64,000 nt of DNA, taken from assembly GCF_000956595.1 (NCBI RefSeq), contig NZ_JYOO01000005.1, forward strand, positions 62,001 through 126,000, in the 5' to 3' direction. Of the stretch, positions 53,639 to 62,267 are shown in pieces. The notes beneath the pieces were generated by a model. It saw only the letters and a list, made by a program, of their open reading frames with translations. It was not told the DNA's origin and did no database searches. The stretch comes from Priestia aryabhattai B8W22 (GTDB taxonomy: Bacteria; Bacillota; Bacilli; Bacillales; Bacillaceae_H). Position 1 is the first letter of the stretch. The number at the start of each line of letters is the position of its first letter. The position numbers and the translations under genes are program-made.

Positions 53639-54100
53639 CTACGAAAAAAGTTCGGTTAATTTCATAAATAAATAAGCGATTCCAGCACCGATTAACGGAC
53701 CTACTGCTACCCCTTGAAACAGCGCCACAGCAAGAATTGTGCCAAAAACTAAAGCGGTCGTAATATGCGGATCATCTTCCAAGAGCGTAAGTCCATATTT
53801 GGCAATAATTGCTACAGCAATTCCGGCTCCTAAAGCAATCCAGGCATACGAAGATTTCACGGCTTCTCCTAATTGTTTGAACCCTATGTCTCCTGTTGCA
53901 ATTGGCACAAGAACGGCAATCGTAATAACCGTTACTCCAATATTAATTCCTTTTGATTGTAGAAACGGAAAAATCTTACCGTCTAACCCGATTAATTTTA
54001 AAATAAGTAAAAATGCAACTGCAATGATTAATGATTGGTTTTTAGCCACTAATCCAATTACGAGTAAAACAGCTAAAAAAAGCATGGGTTGTGAGAACAT
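53639..54100 (-). CDS. ytwI: YtwI, DUF441 membrane protein
   Basis: A 153-residue DUF441 membrane protein with four to five hydrophobic spans, closely following the B. subtilis YtwI pattern (SKGINIGVTVITIAVLVPIATGDIGFKQL, LEDDPHITTALVFGTI). Function unknown. An ATG at 54109 abuts AAAGG. The ATG at 54100 has normal spacing and starts MFSQPMLFL. Divergent from ytvI. Confidence 0.9.
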   Translation of the reverse strand: MFSQPMLFLAVLLVIGLVAKNQSLIIAVAFLLILKLIGLDGKIFPFLQSKGINIGVTVITIAVLVPIATGDIGFKQLGEAVKSSYAWIALGAGIAVAIIAKYGLTLLEDDPHITTALVFGTILAVALFQGVAVGPLIGAGIAYLFMKLTELFS

Positions 54101-54213
54101 TTTACTCATCCTTTCTTTTTTTATTGTGATAAATCTAAAGCGTATTACGTAAATATTTTATGAGTAGCTTTTTCTTTTGTTGACTATCGTTTACAAGGAG
54201 GCCTCTATTTATT

Positions 54214-55323
54214 GTGTACAAGCTCCATTTACATCGACTATTTCGCTTAGCTTGTGTGTTGGTAATTATTGCAGCATCTATATTTTTTAGTTATTATGTC
54301 TCTTCTCTCATATATCCATTTATTATCGCCTGCTGCATCGCTTTTTTTATAAATCCTATGGTTAATCTATTTGAATTGAAGCTGCGTTTACCTCGCTACT
54401 TAGCTGTTTTACTGTCAATGGTTCTTATCTTCTCTCTTTTGGCCGGACTTATTACGTTACTTATCACAGAAATCATTGCAGGAAGTACGTACTTAGCGAA
54501 AGTTGTTCCCACAAATTTCAAAGAAGTGGTCATATTTATTGAAAATATTGCTACAGAACAAATACTTCCGTTTTATGAACGTATTACTTCTATGTTTAAT
54601 AACTTAAATACCGGTCAGCAAGCAACTATTTTATCGAACATTAAAGGGGTAGGCAACCATATCGCTCAAACGGTGGGCGATTTTCTGCAAAATGTATTGC
54701 AAAGCATCCCAGTACTTTTATCCGTATTGCCTAATGCAGCTACTGTGATTATTTTTTCATTGCTGGCTACTTTTTTTATTAGTAAAGATTGGTACAAGCT
54801 GATGGCTAAAAGCAGCTTGTTTATTCCTAAAAAAGTAAGAGAAAATGGACAGACAGTTGTTCTGGAGCTTAAAAATGCACTGTTTGGTTTTATTAAAGCT
54901 CAGCTTACGCTTATTTCGATCACTACAATCATCGTTCTTTTTGGTTTACTTGTTCTTAAGGTTGATTATGCTATTACAGTCGCTTTATTAATCGGCTTAG
55001 TAGATATTCTTCCTTATCTCGGAACAGGACTGGTTTTTGTTCCGTGGATGATTTATGCCTTTGCAACAGATAACGTGTCATTTGCTGTAGGGCTTTCGGT
55101 ACTATATGCTGTAGTACTTGTGCAGCGACAAATTATGGAACCAAAAATTTTGTCATCAAGCATTGGTCTTGATCCTCTCGCTACATTAATTGCTTTATTT
55201 GTAGGATATCAACTGATTGGATTTTTCGGATTAATAGTTGGCCCTGTTATTCTTGTTATTCTAAAAACACTTCATACAACGGGGGTTTTTAAAGAAACGT
55301 GGCAGTTTATTATAGGAAAATGA
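54214..55323 (+). CDS. ytvI: YtvI, sporulation integral membrane protein
   Basis: A 369-residue protein of the AI-2E/PerM-like family with about eight hydrophobic segments. It has the C-terminal motif LVDILPYLGTGLVFVPW followed by DPLATLIALFVGYQLIGFFGLIVGPV, typical of the family. B. subtilis YtvI is described as a sporulation integral membrane protein; its transport function is unknown. The GTG start lies 12 bases after GGAGG, a somewhat long spacing. It ends at a strong palindrome shared with fxsA. Confidence 0.9.
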   Translation: MYKLHLHRLFRLACVLVIIAASIFFSYYVSSLIYPFIIACCIAFFINPMVNLFELKLRLPRYLAVLLSMVLIFSLLAGLITLLITEIIAGSTYLAKVVPTNFKEVVIFIENIATEQILPFYERITSMFNNLNTGQQATILSNIKGVGNHIAQTVGDFLQNVLQSIPVLLSVLPNAATVIIFSLLATFFISKDWYKLMAKSSLFIPKKVRENGQTVVLELKNALFGFIKAQLTLISITTIIVLFGLLVLKVDYAITVALLIGLVDILPYLGTGLVFVPWMIYAFATDNVSFAVGLSVLYAVVLVQRQIMEPKILSSSIGLDPLATLIALFVGYQLIGFFGLIVGPVILVILKTLHTTGVFKETWQFIIGK

Positions 55324-55324
55324 A

Positions 55325-55358
55325 AAAGTGTGTGAAAGAAGCTTCTTTCACACACTTT
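55325..55358. terminator. Bidirectional terminator between ytvI and fxsA
   Basis: A perfect 34-base palindrome with AAAGTGTGTGAAAG arms. Confidence 0.85.
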
Positions 55359-55362
55359 CTAG

Positions 55363-55755
55363 TTAACGTATAATCGTCATTCGATTACGCCCTTGAAAAA
55401 ATCTTCTTAGCCACGTTAAAAGAAAAGGCTTAACGATTCTGCGTGTAAACGGCAGTAAAAAGATAAAGCCCACAACATCTGTCAAGAAGCCTGGAAACAG
55501 CAGAAACAGTCCGCCAAATAGTACACACATACCATCAAGGATTTCACCGCTCGGAACATGTCCCTGGCTCATCTGACGCTGTGCCTTTTGAAAAAGAGAT
55601 GTTCCTTGTTTTTTCGCTAGAAACGCACCAATAAAACTGGTAGCAATAATCAGTAAAAATGTTGACATTACACCAATGAGATGACTTGAATAAATCAAAA
55701 TCATTACCTCAACAGCAGGTACAATAAGAAGGAGCGGAAGGAGCTTCCTCACCAT
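55363..55755 (-). CDS. fxsA: FxsA family membrane protein
   Basis: A 130-residue FxsA-family membrane protein (B. subtilis YtzA) with three to four hydrophobic segments and the conserved FIGAFLAKKQGTSLFQKAQRQM loop. In E. coli FxsA affects F-exclusion of phage T7; the role in Bacillus is unknown. The frame extends to 55821 through the pyk terminator, which argues against that start. AGAGGTG supports ATG 55755 or GTG 55752. Confidence 0.88.
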   Translation of the reverse strand: MVRKLLPLLLIVPAVEVMILIYSSHLIGVMSTFLLIIATSFIGAFLAKKQGTSLFQKAQRQMSQGHVPSGEILDGMCVLFGGLFLLFPGFLTDVVGFIFLLPFTRRIVKPFLLTWLRRFFQGRNRMTIIR

Positions 55756-55787
55756 CATCACCTCTTCGCTTATTGAATTGCCTAAAC

Positions 55788-55817
55788 AAAAAGAGAAGGA
55801 TTTCCCCTTCTCTTTTT
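55788..55817 (-). terminator. pyk terminator
   Basis: AAAGAGAAGG and CCTTCTCTTT-type arms are followed by TTTTTG on the minus strand, 19 bases after the pyk stop. Confidence 0.85.
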
Positions 55818-55835
55818 TCAATCATCTACGTGTTC

Positions 55836-57596
55836 TTACAGTACGCTTGCGTGTCCGTTGTATACAACACCACGTGAAGCATCAACTGTAATATCTTGAT
55901 CTTCTGAGAATACGCTTGTTGCGTTTTCTACGCCTACAATGACAGGAATGCTTAAGTTTAATCCTACTACAGCTGCATGGCTTGTTAGACCGCCTTCTTC
56001 CGTAATAAGAGCCCCTGCTTTTTCGATTGCACTGATCATATCGCGATCTGTGCTGTTTGTAACAAGGATAGCACCTTCAGTCATTTTTGCATTTGCTTCT
56101 TCAGCAGTTTTAGCAATAACTACTTTACCAACTGCTGCTTTACGACCAATTCCTTGTCCTTTAGCAAGAACGTCACCTACAACTTGAACTTTCATTAAGT
56201 TCGTTGCACCTGATTCTCCAACTGGAACACCAGCAGTAATAACAACTAAATCACCGTGTGCTACAACGCCTGTTTTTACTGCGTCATTTACAGCGTGATC
56301 TAACATGTCGTCAATTGTACTTACGCGCTCACCAACAACTGGTGTAACACCCCATACTAGAGACAGACGACGTGCAACAGAATCGTTTGCTGCAACAGCT
56401 ACGATTGGAGATTGCGGACGATATTTAGAAACGATTTTCGCTGTATAACCACTTTCTGTTGGCGCTACGATTGCACTAGCGTTTAAGTTAAGCGCTGTGT
56501 GTACAACAGATTGTCCGATTGCATCTGTAATAGATGGGCCAACTTGCTTGCTGCGCTGTTGTAAAATCTCAGAGTAGTTTAGAGCTTGCTCAGCACGAGA
56601 AGCAATTGAATGCATTGTTTGTACAGCTTCAACTGGGTAAGAACCTGCAGCTGTTTCACCAGATAACATAATTGCATCTGTACCATCAAAGATAGCATTG
56701 GCAACGTCACTTGCTTCCGCACGAGTCGGGCGCGGGTTGCGTTGCATTGAATCAAGCATTTGTGTAGCTGTAATAACTGGTTTGCCAAGTGCATTACATT
56801 GTTTGATCAGATCTTTTTGTACTAATGGTACTTCTTCAGCAGGAATTTCTACTCCTAAGTCACCACGAGCAACCATTAAGCCGTCTGAAACTTCAAGAAT
56901 TTCTTTGATGTTATCTACGCCTTCTTGGTTTTCGATTTTTGAGATGATTTGAATGTGAGCTGCATTGTGTTTTTCTAGTAGTTCACGAATTTCTAATACA
57001 TCAGATGCACGACGCACAAAAGAAGCAGCGATAAAATCAATGCCTTGTTCGATACCAAATACAATATCGTTTGCATCTTTTTCAGTGATACCAGGAAGGT
57101 TTACACTTACGTTTGGCACGTTTACACCTTTTTTATTTTTTAATGTACCAGGGTTAAGGACTTTCGTTTTGATTTCACCATCAGTTTTATTGACGTCTAG
57201 TACTTCAAGACCGATTAAACCGTCATCTAAAAGGATTTTTGATCCTACGTGTACGTCATCAATTAGACCTGGATATGTAATTGAGAATTTTTCAGTTGTT
57301 CCCACTACTTCTGTCATAGAAACAATGATTTCAGCGCCTTCTTCTAACTCAATTGCACCATTTTCCATTGTGTTTGTACGAATTTCAGGTCCTTTTGTAT
57401 CAAGTAAGATACCTACTGTTTTACCTGTTTGTTTCGCAGCTTCACGAATGTTAACAATACGTGCACCGTGCTCTTCAAAGTCACCGTGAGAGAAGTTTAG
57501 GCGACAAACGTTTAAGCCTGAGTTAATTAGTTCAACTAATTTTTCTACACTTTCACTCGCTGGTCCAATAGTACATACAATTTTAGTTTTACGCAT
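55836..57596 (-). CDS. pyk: Pyruvate kinase with C-terminal PEP-utiliser domain
   Basis: A 586-residue enzyme forming pyruvate and ATP from phosphoenolpyruvate. The (beta/alpha)8 core and B domain are followed by the regulatory C domain (about 360-470). An extra C-terminal domain of about 110 residues resembles the swivelling domain of PEP synthase, with [19 protein letters not shown]. This extra domain is typical of Bacillus and Geobacillus pyruvate kinases. Signature [21 protein letters not shown] is present. AGGAGG precedes the ATG. No pfkA lies upstream, unlike in B. subtilis. Confidence 0.98.
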   Translation of the reverse strand: MRKTKIVCTIGPASESVEKLVELINSGLNVCRLNFSHGDFEEHGARIVNIREAAKQTGKTVGILLDTKGPEIRTNTMENGAIELEEGAEIIVSMTEVVGTTEKFSITYPGLIDDVHVGSKILLDDGLIGLEVLDVNKTDGEIKTKVLNPGTLKNKKGVNVPNVSVNLPGITEKDANDIVFGIEQGIDFIAASFVRRASDVLEIRELLEKHNAAHIQIISKIENQEGVDNIKEILEVSDGLMVARGDLGVEIPAEEVPLVQKDLIKQCNALGKPVITATQMLDSMQRNPRPTRAEASDVANAIFDGTDAIMLSGETAAGSYPVEAVQTMHSIASRAEQALNYSEILQQRSKQVGPSITDAIGQSVVHTALNLNASAIVAPTESGYTAKIVSKYRPQSPIVAVAANDSVARRLSLVWGVTPVVGERVSTIDDMLDHAVNDAVKTGVVAHGDLVVITAGVPVGESGATNLMKVQVVGDVLAKGQGIGRKAAVGKVVIAKTAEEANAKMTEGAILVTNSTDRDMISAIEKAGALITEEGGLTSHAAVVGLNLSIPVIVGVENATSVFSEDQDITVDASRGVVYNGHASVL

Positions 57597-58075
57597 TCAA
57601 ATTTCCTCCTATATATTTACTATTTACTCTTTAAGTAGAGCAAACAGCTATTTCCTTTACTAACCTTTTACAAGCAGGCTGTGAACAAATATTTTGTTAC
57701 CTTAACTCGTTCACCTTGCTTTACGTGTAACTTATGAAACACCTACGTAGCGCTGAATCAAATAGCAAACAAATACACAGCACTTTAACGATGAATTTCT
57801 TCATCGTTTGCTTCTTGTTTTACTATTCCCTGCAATTCATACAGCAATACTTGCTGCCTGATTTGTCTTATATATCTCAAGTATTAGAGAAAAGACAAAC
57901 GCTCGCACAGCTGCTAATAACCATAGGAAATTTTTTAAAAACACTCTTTTTCTACTTTTACTTAAAGGTTTTTGCTGTCTATAAAATACCACGAAGAACT
58001 TGTAAACACAATAGAGAAGGGCTATACAAACCGCACAAAAACGCGCACCCTTATTTTTCAAGAGTGCACGTTTCT
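57597..58075. other. pyk/accA intergenic gap where pfkA would be expected
   Basis: This 479-base AT-rich stretch has no coding frame with family resemblance or a good ribosome site. It holds a hairpin at 57787-57808 (AACGATGAA and TTCATCGTT) and an imperfect GC-rich repeat near 58042-58067, just past the accA stop. B. subtilis has pfkA at this position. Confidence 0.7.
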
Positions 58076-59053
58076 TTATTTTATAGTAATGGCATCGTTT
58101 TCAGCTGCAAATTGTCCGATTTTTTTGTATTTTAAATAACGCTCTTCCACTAGCTCTTCTTTTGATAAATTCATCAGCTCTTTTAATGATTTCTTGATAA
58201 TGCTTTCCATGTATCCAGCTTGTGCATCGATATCTCGGTGAGCTCCGCCTTTTACCTCTGAAACCATTTCATCTACAATACCCAGTTCTTTCAAATCTGG
58301 TGCTGTAATCTTCATCGTTTCAGCAGCTTTTTTCGCAAGAGAAGAATCTTTCCAAAGAATGGCAGCCGCTCCTTCTGGAGAAATAACTGAATACGTCGAG
58401 TTCTCAAGCATATGAAGGTGATTTCCTAAACCTAATGCCAAGGCTCCTCCGCTTCCTCCTTCTCCAATTACAATACAAATAACAGGTACAGTTAAGCCAG
58501 CCATTTCGAAAAGGTTTTTCGCAATAGCTTCGCTTTGTCCGCGCTCTTCTGCCGCTTTCCCTGGATAAGCTCCTTTTGTATCAATAAAGCAAATAATTGG
58601 GCGGTTAAATTTCTCCGCTTGCTTCATTAGGCGCAGTGCTTTACGGTAGCCTTCAGGATGAGGCATACCAAAATTACGGCGAATATTTTCTTTCGTATCT
58701 TTACCTCTCTGATGCCCAATCACGGTAACGGGCACGCCATTAAACTTGGCAATTCCTCCGACGATTGCTTCATCATCTCCATAAAAGCGATCTCCATGAC
58801 ACTCTAAAAAGTTTGTGAACAAGCGAGAAATATAATCGAGTGTTGTAGGACGCTCAGGATGACGAGCAATTTGAACACGGTTCCACGGGCTTAGATGATT
58901 GTAAATATCGTTTTCTACTTTTTCTAAGCGCTTTTCCAACTTATCAATTTCGCTAGATAAATCCACTTCTGTATTTTTAGCAAACTCTTTCAGTTCTGCA
59001 ATCTTGTCGCGTAACTCAACAATTGGACGTTCAAACTCTAATTCACTTACCAC
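58076..59053 (-). CDS. accA: Acetyl-CoA carboxylase carboxyltransferase alpha subunit
   Basis: A 325-residue subunit that, with AccD, moves the carboxyl group from biotin carboxyl carrier protein to acetyl-CoA, making malonyl-CoA. Seen are the N-terminal helices, [32 protein letters not shown] and [15 protein letters not shown] (oxyanion and CoA-site region). It starts with GTG, with GGAGG nine bases before, and overlaps the end of accD by seven bases. Confidence 0.97.
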   Translation of the reverse strand: MVSELEFERPIVELRDKIAELKEFAKNTEVDLSSEIDKLEKRLEKVENDIYNHLSPWNRVQIARHPERPTTLDYISRLFTNFLECHGDRFYGDDEAIVGGIAKFNGVPVTVIGHQRGKDTKENIRRNFGMPHPEGYRKALRLMKQAEKFNRPIICFIDTKGAYPGKAAEERGQSEAIAKNLFEMAGLTVPVICIVIGEGGSGGALALGLGNHLHMLENSTYSVISPEGAAAILWKDSSLAKKAAETMKITAPDLKELGIVDEMVSEVKGGAHRDIDAQAGYMESIIKKSLKELMNLSKEELVEERYLKYKKIGQFAAENDAITIK

Positions 59054-59928
59054 TCGATGTCACCTCCTGCTACGTGTATATCTAAAATAGTTGTTAACGT
59101 TTCTTTTAAATCGTGACGGTCAATAACTCCATCTAGCTGACCATGCTTCAACAGAAATTCAGACGTCTGAAAATCTTCTGGAAGCTCTTCTCTAATCGTT
59201 TGTTCAATAATACGTCTTCCAGCAAAGCCAATTAACGCACCCGGCTCGGCTAAATTATAATCGCCTAGCGAAGCAAAGCTTGCTGACACTCCTCCCGTAG
59301 TAGGGTGTGTCATGATCGAAATGATTAAGCCGCCTTCATCACTGAACATTTTAAGGGCTGCGCTAGTTTTAGCCATTTGCATCAAGCTCAGAACACCTTC
59401 TTGCATACGTGCACCGCCTGAAGCTGTAAAAATAAGGAATGGAACATGCATTTCCTTTGCTTTTTCAATGGCGCGAGTAATTTTCTCACCTACTACAGAA
59501 CCCATGCTTCCCATACGGAAATGTGAATCCATAACAGCAACCACTACTTTAATCCCTTCAATATCCCCTTCACCCGTAACAATCGCTTCACTTAAATTAG
59601 TTTTCTCACGATCTTTTTCGAGCTTTTCAAGATAATCCGGGAACCCAAGAGGATTTTCTGACGTCATATCTTTGTCGTATTCAACAAACGTACCGCTGTC
59701 GATCAAGCTTTCAATACGCTCCGGCGCTGTCATTTGATGATGATATCCACAGTTTAAGCATACTTTTAAGTTTTTATTTAACTCTTTTGTATACATGATT
59801 TTCTTGCACTTTTTACACTTGGTCATAATCCCTTCAGGTACATCTTGTCTCATATGCTCAGAAGGAATCGTAGCATATTTTCGTTTTTTTGGAGTTTTTG
59901 TGTTTTTTGTAAATAAATCTCGTAACAA
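59047..59928 (-). CDS. accD: Acetyl-CoA carboxylase carboxyltransferase beta subunit
   Basis: A 293-residue partner of AccA. The N-terminal zinc ribbon has Cys38, Cys41, Cys57 and Cys60. The crotonase-like core includes [34 protein letters not shown] and [16 protein letters not shown]. Start is TTG with AAAGGAGG seven bases before. In E. coli the zinc ribbon binds mRNA and DNA; whether that holds here is unknown. Coupled translation with accA. Confidence 0.97.
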   Translation of the reverse strand: MLRDLFTKNTKTPKKRKYATIPSEHMRQDVPEGIMTKCKKCKKIMYTKELNKNLKVCLNCGYHHQMTAPERIESLIDSGTFVEYDKDMTSENPLGFPDYLEKLEKDREKTNLSEAIVTGEGDIEGIKVVVAVMDSHFRMGSMGSVVGEKITRAIEKAKEMHVPFLIFTASGGARMQEGVLSLMQMAKTSAALKMFSDEGGLIISIMTHPTTGGVSASFASLGDYNLAEPGALIGFAGRRIIEQTIREELPEDFQTSEFLLKHGQLDGVIDRHDLKETLTTILDIHVAGGDIEW

Positions 59929-60154
59929 GGTGTAACCTCCTTTTGGTTCTTTTCTTTAACATAAGAACCTTTCTTCTTCCTCTTCTTCTACTTTAAAAGT
60001 TATGAAAGCCCGTCTCAAACGCAAAAACAAGCGCCAGATAAGAAAAAATTGGATGAATTGTTCGCTTCACTTTATTAGTTGCTATTTACTTTACTAGATG
60101 ACGGTTTGATTTTGTGTAGAAAGATGGCATGTCTCTTTCGACAAATTCCTTCTT

Positions 60155-60769
60155 TCACACTTGTTTGTAGCACTGATGGTGAAGATTTAATACAGCTGCT
60201 TCATCTTTTTTAACTAGCGCCTCTACTAATTCATTTATAAGAGTGTCGCTTGGCGCTGAGTTTTGTTGAAAGGTTTGAGAAAAACGGCAAATAATCAGCC
60301 AAATTCGGTGCAATAGCCGATTAGGCTGCAAAGAAAACAAATAGTCAAACAAGTTCTTTAAACACTCGTCATTCTGCTTTTGAATTGCTTTCGAAACATT
60401 GATTTCGTTCTGTTCTGCTAAAACAGAAAACAAACAGCTTTTTTCAAGAATATATCTCGTCTGAATTAAGTCTGATTTTGTTTTACCGTCTTGTATTAAA
60501 AAAGTAGCTAATAAATCAATAAATTGATGATCTCCCACTTCTTTAATAAACGTACCTTCACCTCTTCTGGTTTCAATCAACCCAATTAGCTCTAACGCTC
60601 TGAGCGCTTCTCGAACGGAAGAACGTCCTGCGCCTAACCGTTCAGAAAGTTCTCGTTCTGACGGGATTTTATCACCCGTAGTTAAACGATCATCTTCCAT
60701 TAGCTGGCGAATTTGTTTTAGAATTTCTACATATACTTTTGAACGTTCATTCTTCAAGTTTATTACCAC
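60155..60769 (-). CDS. GntR/FadR-subfamily transcriptional regulator
   Basis: A 204-residue regulator. The N-terminal winged helix has the GntR motif PSERELSERLGAGRSSVREALRALELIGLIETRRGEGTFI (about 33-72). The C-terminal helical domain (about 90-204) is an FCD-type ligand domain, somewhat short. The ligand is unknown. It lies between malic enzyme and accDA, suggesting control of carbon flow from malate and pyruvate into malonyl-CoA, but this is inference. B. subtilis has no such gene between ytsJ and accD. Confidence 0.88.
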   Translation of the reverse strand: MVINLKNERSKVYVEILKQIRQLMEDDRLTTGDKIPSERELSERLGAGRSSVREALRALELIGLIETRRGEGTFIKEVGDHQFIDLLATFLIQDGKTKSDLIQTRYILEKSCLFSVLAEQNEINVSKAIQKQNDECLKNLFDYLFSLQPNRLLHRIWLIICRFSQTFQQNSAPSDTLINELVEALVKKDEAAVLNLHHQCYKQV

Positions 60770-60787
60770 TCACTTTACATTACTTTA

Positions 60788-60815
60788 ACAGGCATGCTTG
60801 AAGCATCATGCCTGT
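60788..60815 (-). terminator. Hairpin after ytsJ
   Basis: ACAGGCATG and CATGCCTGT form a 9-base-pair stem between ytsJ and the GntR gene. It lacks a good T tract, so it may be a weak terminator or an operator. Confidence 0.4.
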
Positions 60816-60836
60816 CAAAGAACAGTTGATGTAACC

Positions 60837-62066
60837 TTATTCAATAATCGCTAAACGACGTGTATTTTCAGCTACGGCTTCTGGCTTTACTTTTATTCGG
60901 GCAACGCCTGTTTCCATAGCTGCTTTTGCAACAGCGGCAGCTACTGCCGGAGCCACTCGGGCATCAAATGGCCCTGGAATCACATAGTCTGTATTCAAGT
61001 CCTCTTCCGTAATTAAATTAGCAATGGCCTCAACTGCAGCCATTTTCATTTTTTCATTAATATGAGTAGCACGCACATCTAGTGCACCTCGAAATATCCC
61101 CGGAAACGCTAAGACGTTGTTCACTTGATTAGGAAAATCTGAACGTCCGGTGCCGATTACTTTCGCGCCAGCTTTCTTAGCTTCTTCTGGCATAATTTCA
61201 GGCACTGGATTTGCCATTGCAAAAATGATTGGGTCTGGATTCATCTTTCCAATCATTTCCGGTGTGAGTGCTCCTTCAACCGAAACTCCAATAAATACGT
61301 CAGCTTCTTCTAACGCATCGGCTAACGTACCTTCTACTTTGCTTCGATTTGTATAGGCTGCAACTTCATCTTTTATACGGTTCATGCCGTGAGGACGCTT
61401 GTCATAAATCGTTCCTTTGGAATCACACATAATAATATCGCGCACTCCATAGCTGTATAATAATTTAATAATAGCAATGCCAGCAGCTCCTGCTCCATTC
61501 GCTACCACTTTGATTTGTGACATTTTTCTTCCTGTCAGCTTCAGGGCATTAAGAAGACCCGCTACCGTAACAATAGCCGTCCCATGCTGATCATCATGAA
61601 AAACCGGGATATTTGTTTCCTTTTTCAACCGCTCTTCAATTTCAAAACAGTTAGGAGCCGCAATATCTTCTAAATTAACGCCTCCAAAAGTAGGTTCTAG
61701 CAATTTAACAGTTTCTATAATTTTGTCCACATCTGTCGTGTTTAAACAAATTGGGAATGCATCTACGCCGGCAAAACTTTTAAAAAGGACAGCTTTCCCT
61801 TCCATTACTGGCAGAGCAGCTTCAGGGCCTATATTGCCCAAGCCCAATACGGCAGTGCCATCAGATACAACAGCTACCATATTTCCTTTCATCGTATATT
61901 CATATACATTGTTTACATCATCATATATTTCTTTGCAAGGTTCTGCTACACCAGGGGAATAAGCAAGGCTTAAATCCTCTGCGTTTCGAACAGGAATTTT
62001 GGACTTTGATTCTAGTTTACCTTTGTTAATGCGGTGCATATGCAATGCTTCTTCACGTAAAGACAA
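60837..62066 (-). CDS. ytsJ: NADP-type malic enzyme YtsJ
   Basis: A 409-residue enzyme oxidatively decarboxylating malate to pyruvate. The N-terminal domain has LSLAYSPGVAEPCKEI and GNIGPEAALPVMEGKAVLFK (catalytic Lys), and NLEDIAAPNCFEIE, VFHDDQHGTAIV carry the metal-binding acidic residues. The Rossmann motif is ANGAGAAGIAIIKLL. B. subtilis YtsJ is the main NADPH-forming malic enzyme. Start is TTG after GGGAGTG. It lies downstream of dnaE. Confidence 0.96.
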   Translation of the reverse strand: MSLREEALHMHRINKGKLESKSKIPVRNAEDLSLAYSPGVAEPCKEIYDDVNNVYEYTMKGNMVAVVSDGTAVLGLGNIGPEAALPVMEGKAVLFKSFAGVDAFPICLNTTDVDKIIETVKLLEPTFGGVNLEDIAAPNCFEIEERLKKETNIPVFHDDQHGTAIVTVAGLLNALKLTGRKMSQIKVVANGAGAAGIAIIKLLYSYGVRDIIMCDSKGTIYDKRPHGMNRIKDEVAAYTNRSKVEGTLADALEEADVFIGVSVEGALTPEMIGKMNPDPIIFAMANPVPEIMPEEAKKAGAKVIGTGRSDFPNQVNNVLAFPGIFRGALDVRATHINEKMKMAAVEAIANLITEEDLNTDYVIPGPFDARVAPAVAAAVAKAAMETGVARIKVKPEAVAENTRRLAIIE

Positions 62067-62199
62067 TGAATTTCACTCCCAATAAACAAAATGATAACAA
62101 ATACTGCGCCTGAACCATGTTCTTTCCCACACTCATATGATGTTATAAATCCAATTGCATTTCATTTCAAGAAAAACGCATCTAATTCGTATATTTTAT

Positions 62200-62229
62200 A
62201 AAAAAACGGTGGTCAGACCACTTTTTTAA
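62200..62229 (-). terminator. dnaE terminator
   Basis: AAGTGGTC and ACCACCG-type arms (minus strand) with a 3-base loop are followed by TTTTTTT, about 40 bases past the dnaE stop. Confidence 0.8.
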
Positions 62230-62267
62230 CTATTTTACCATATAACATCACATGAAATCTGTAAAGA

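Noticed and set aside
55756-55821. N-terminal extension of fxsA
   Set aside because: It would read through the pyk terminator hairpin, and the added residues are merely translated hairpin sequence.
57734-58135. A 133-codon plus-strand frame between pyk and accA
   Set aside because: No ribosome site, aromatic-rich low-complexity product, overlaps the accA 3' end, and no family resemblance. A minus-strand frame at 57837-58061 is equally unconvincing.
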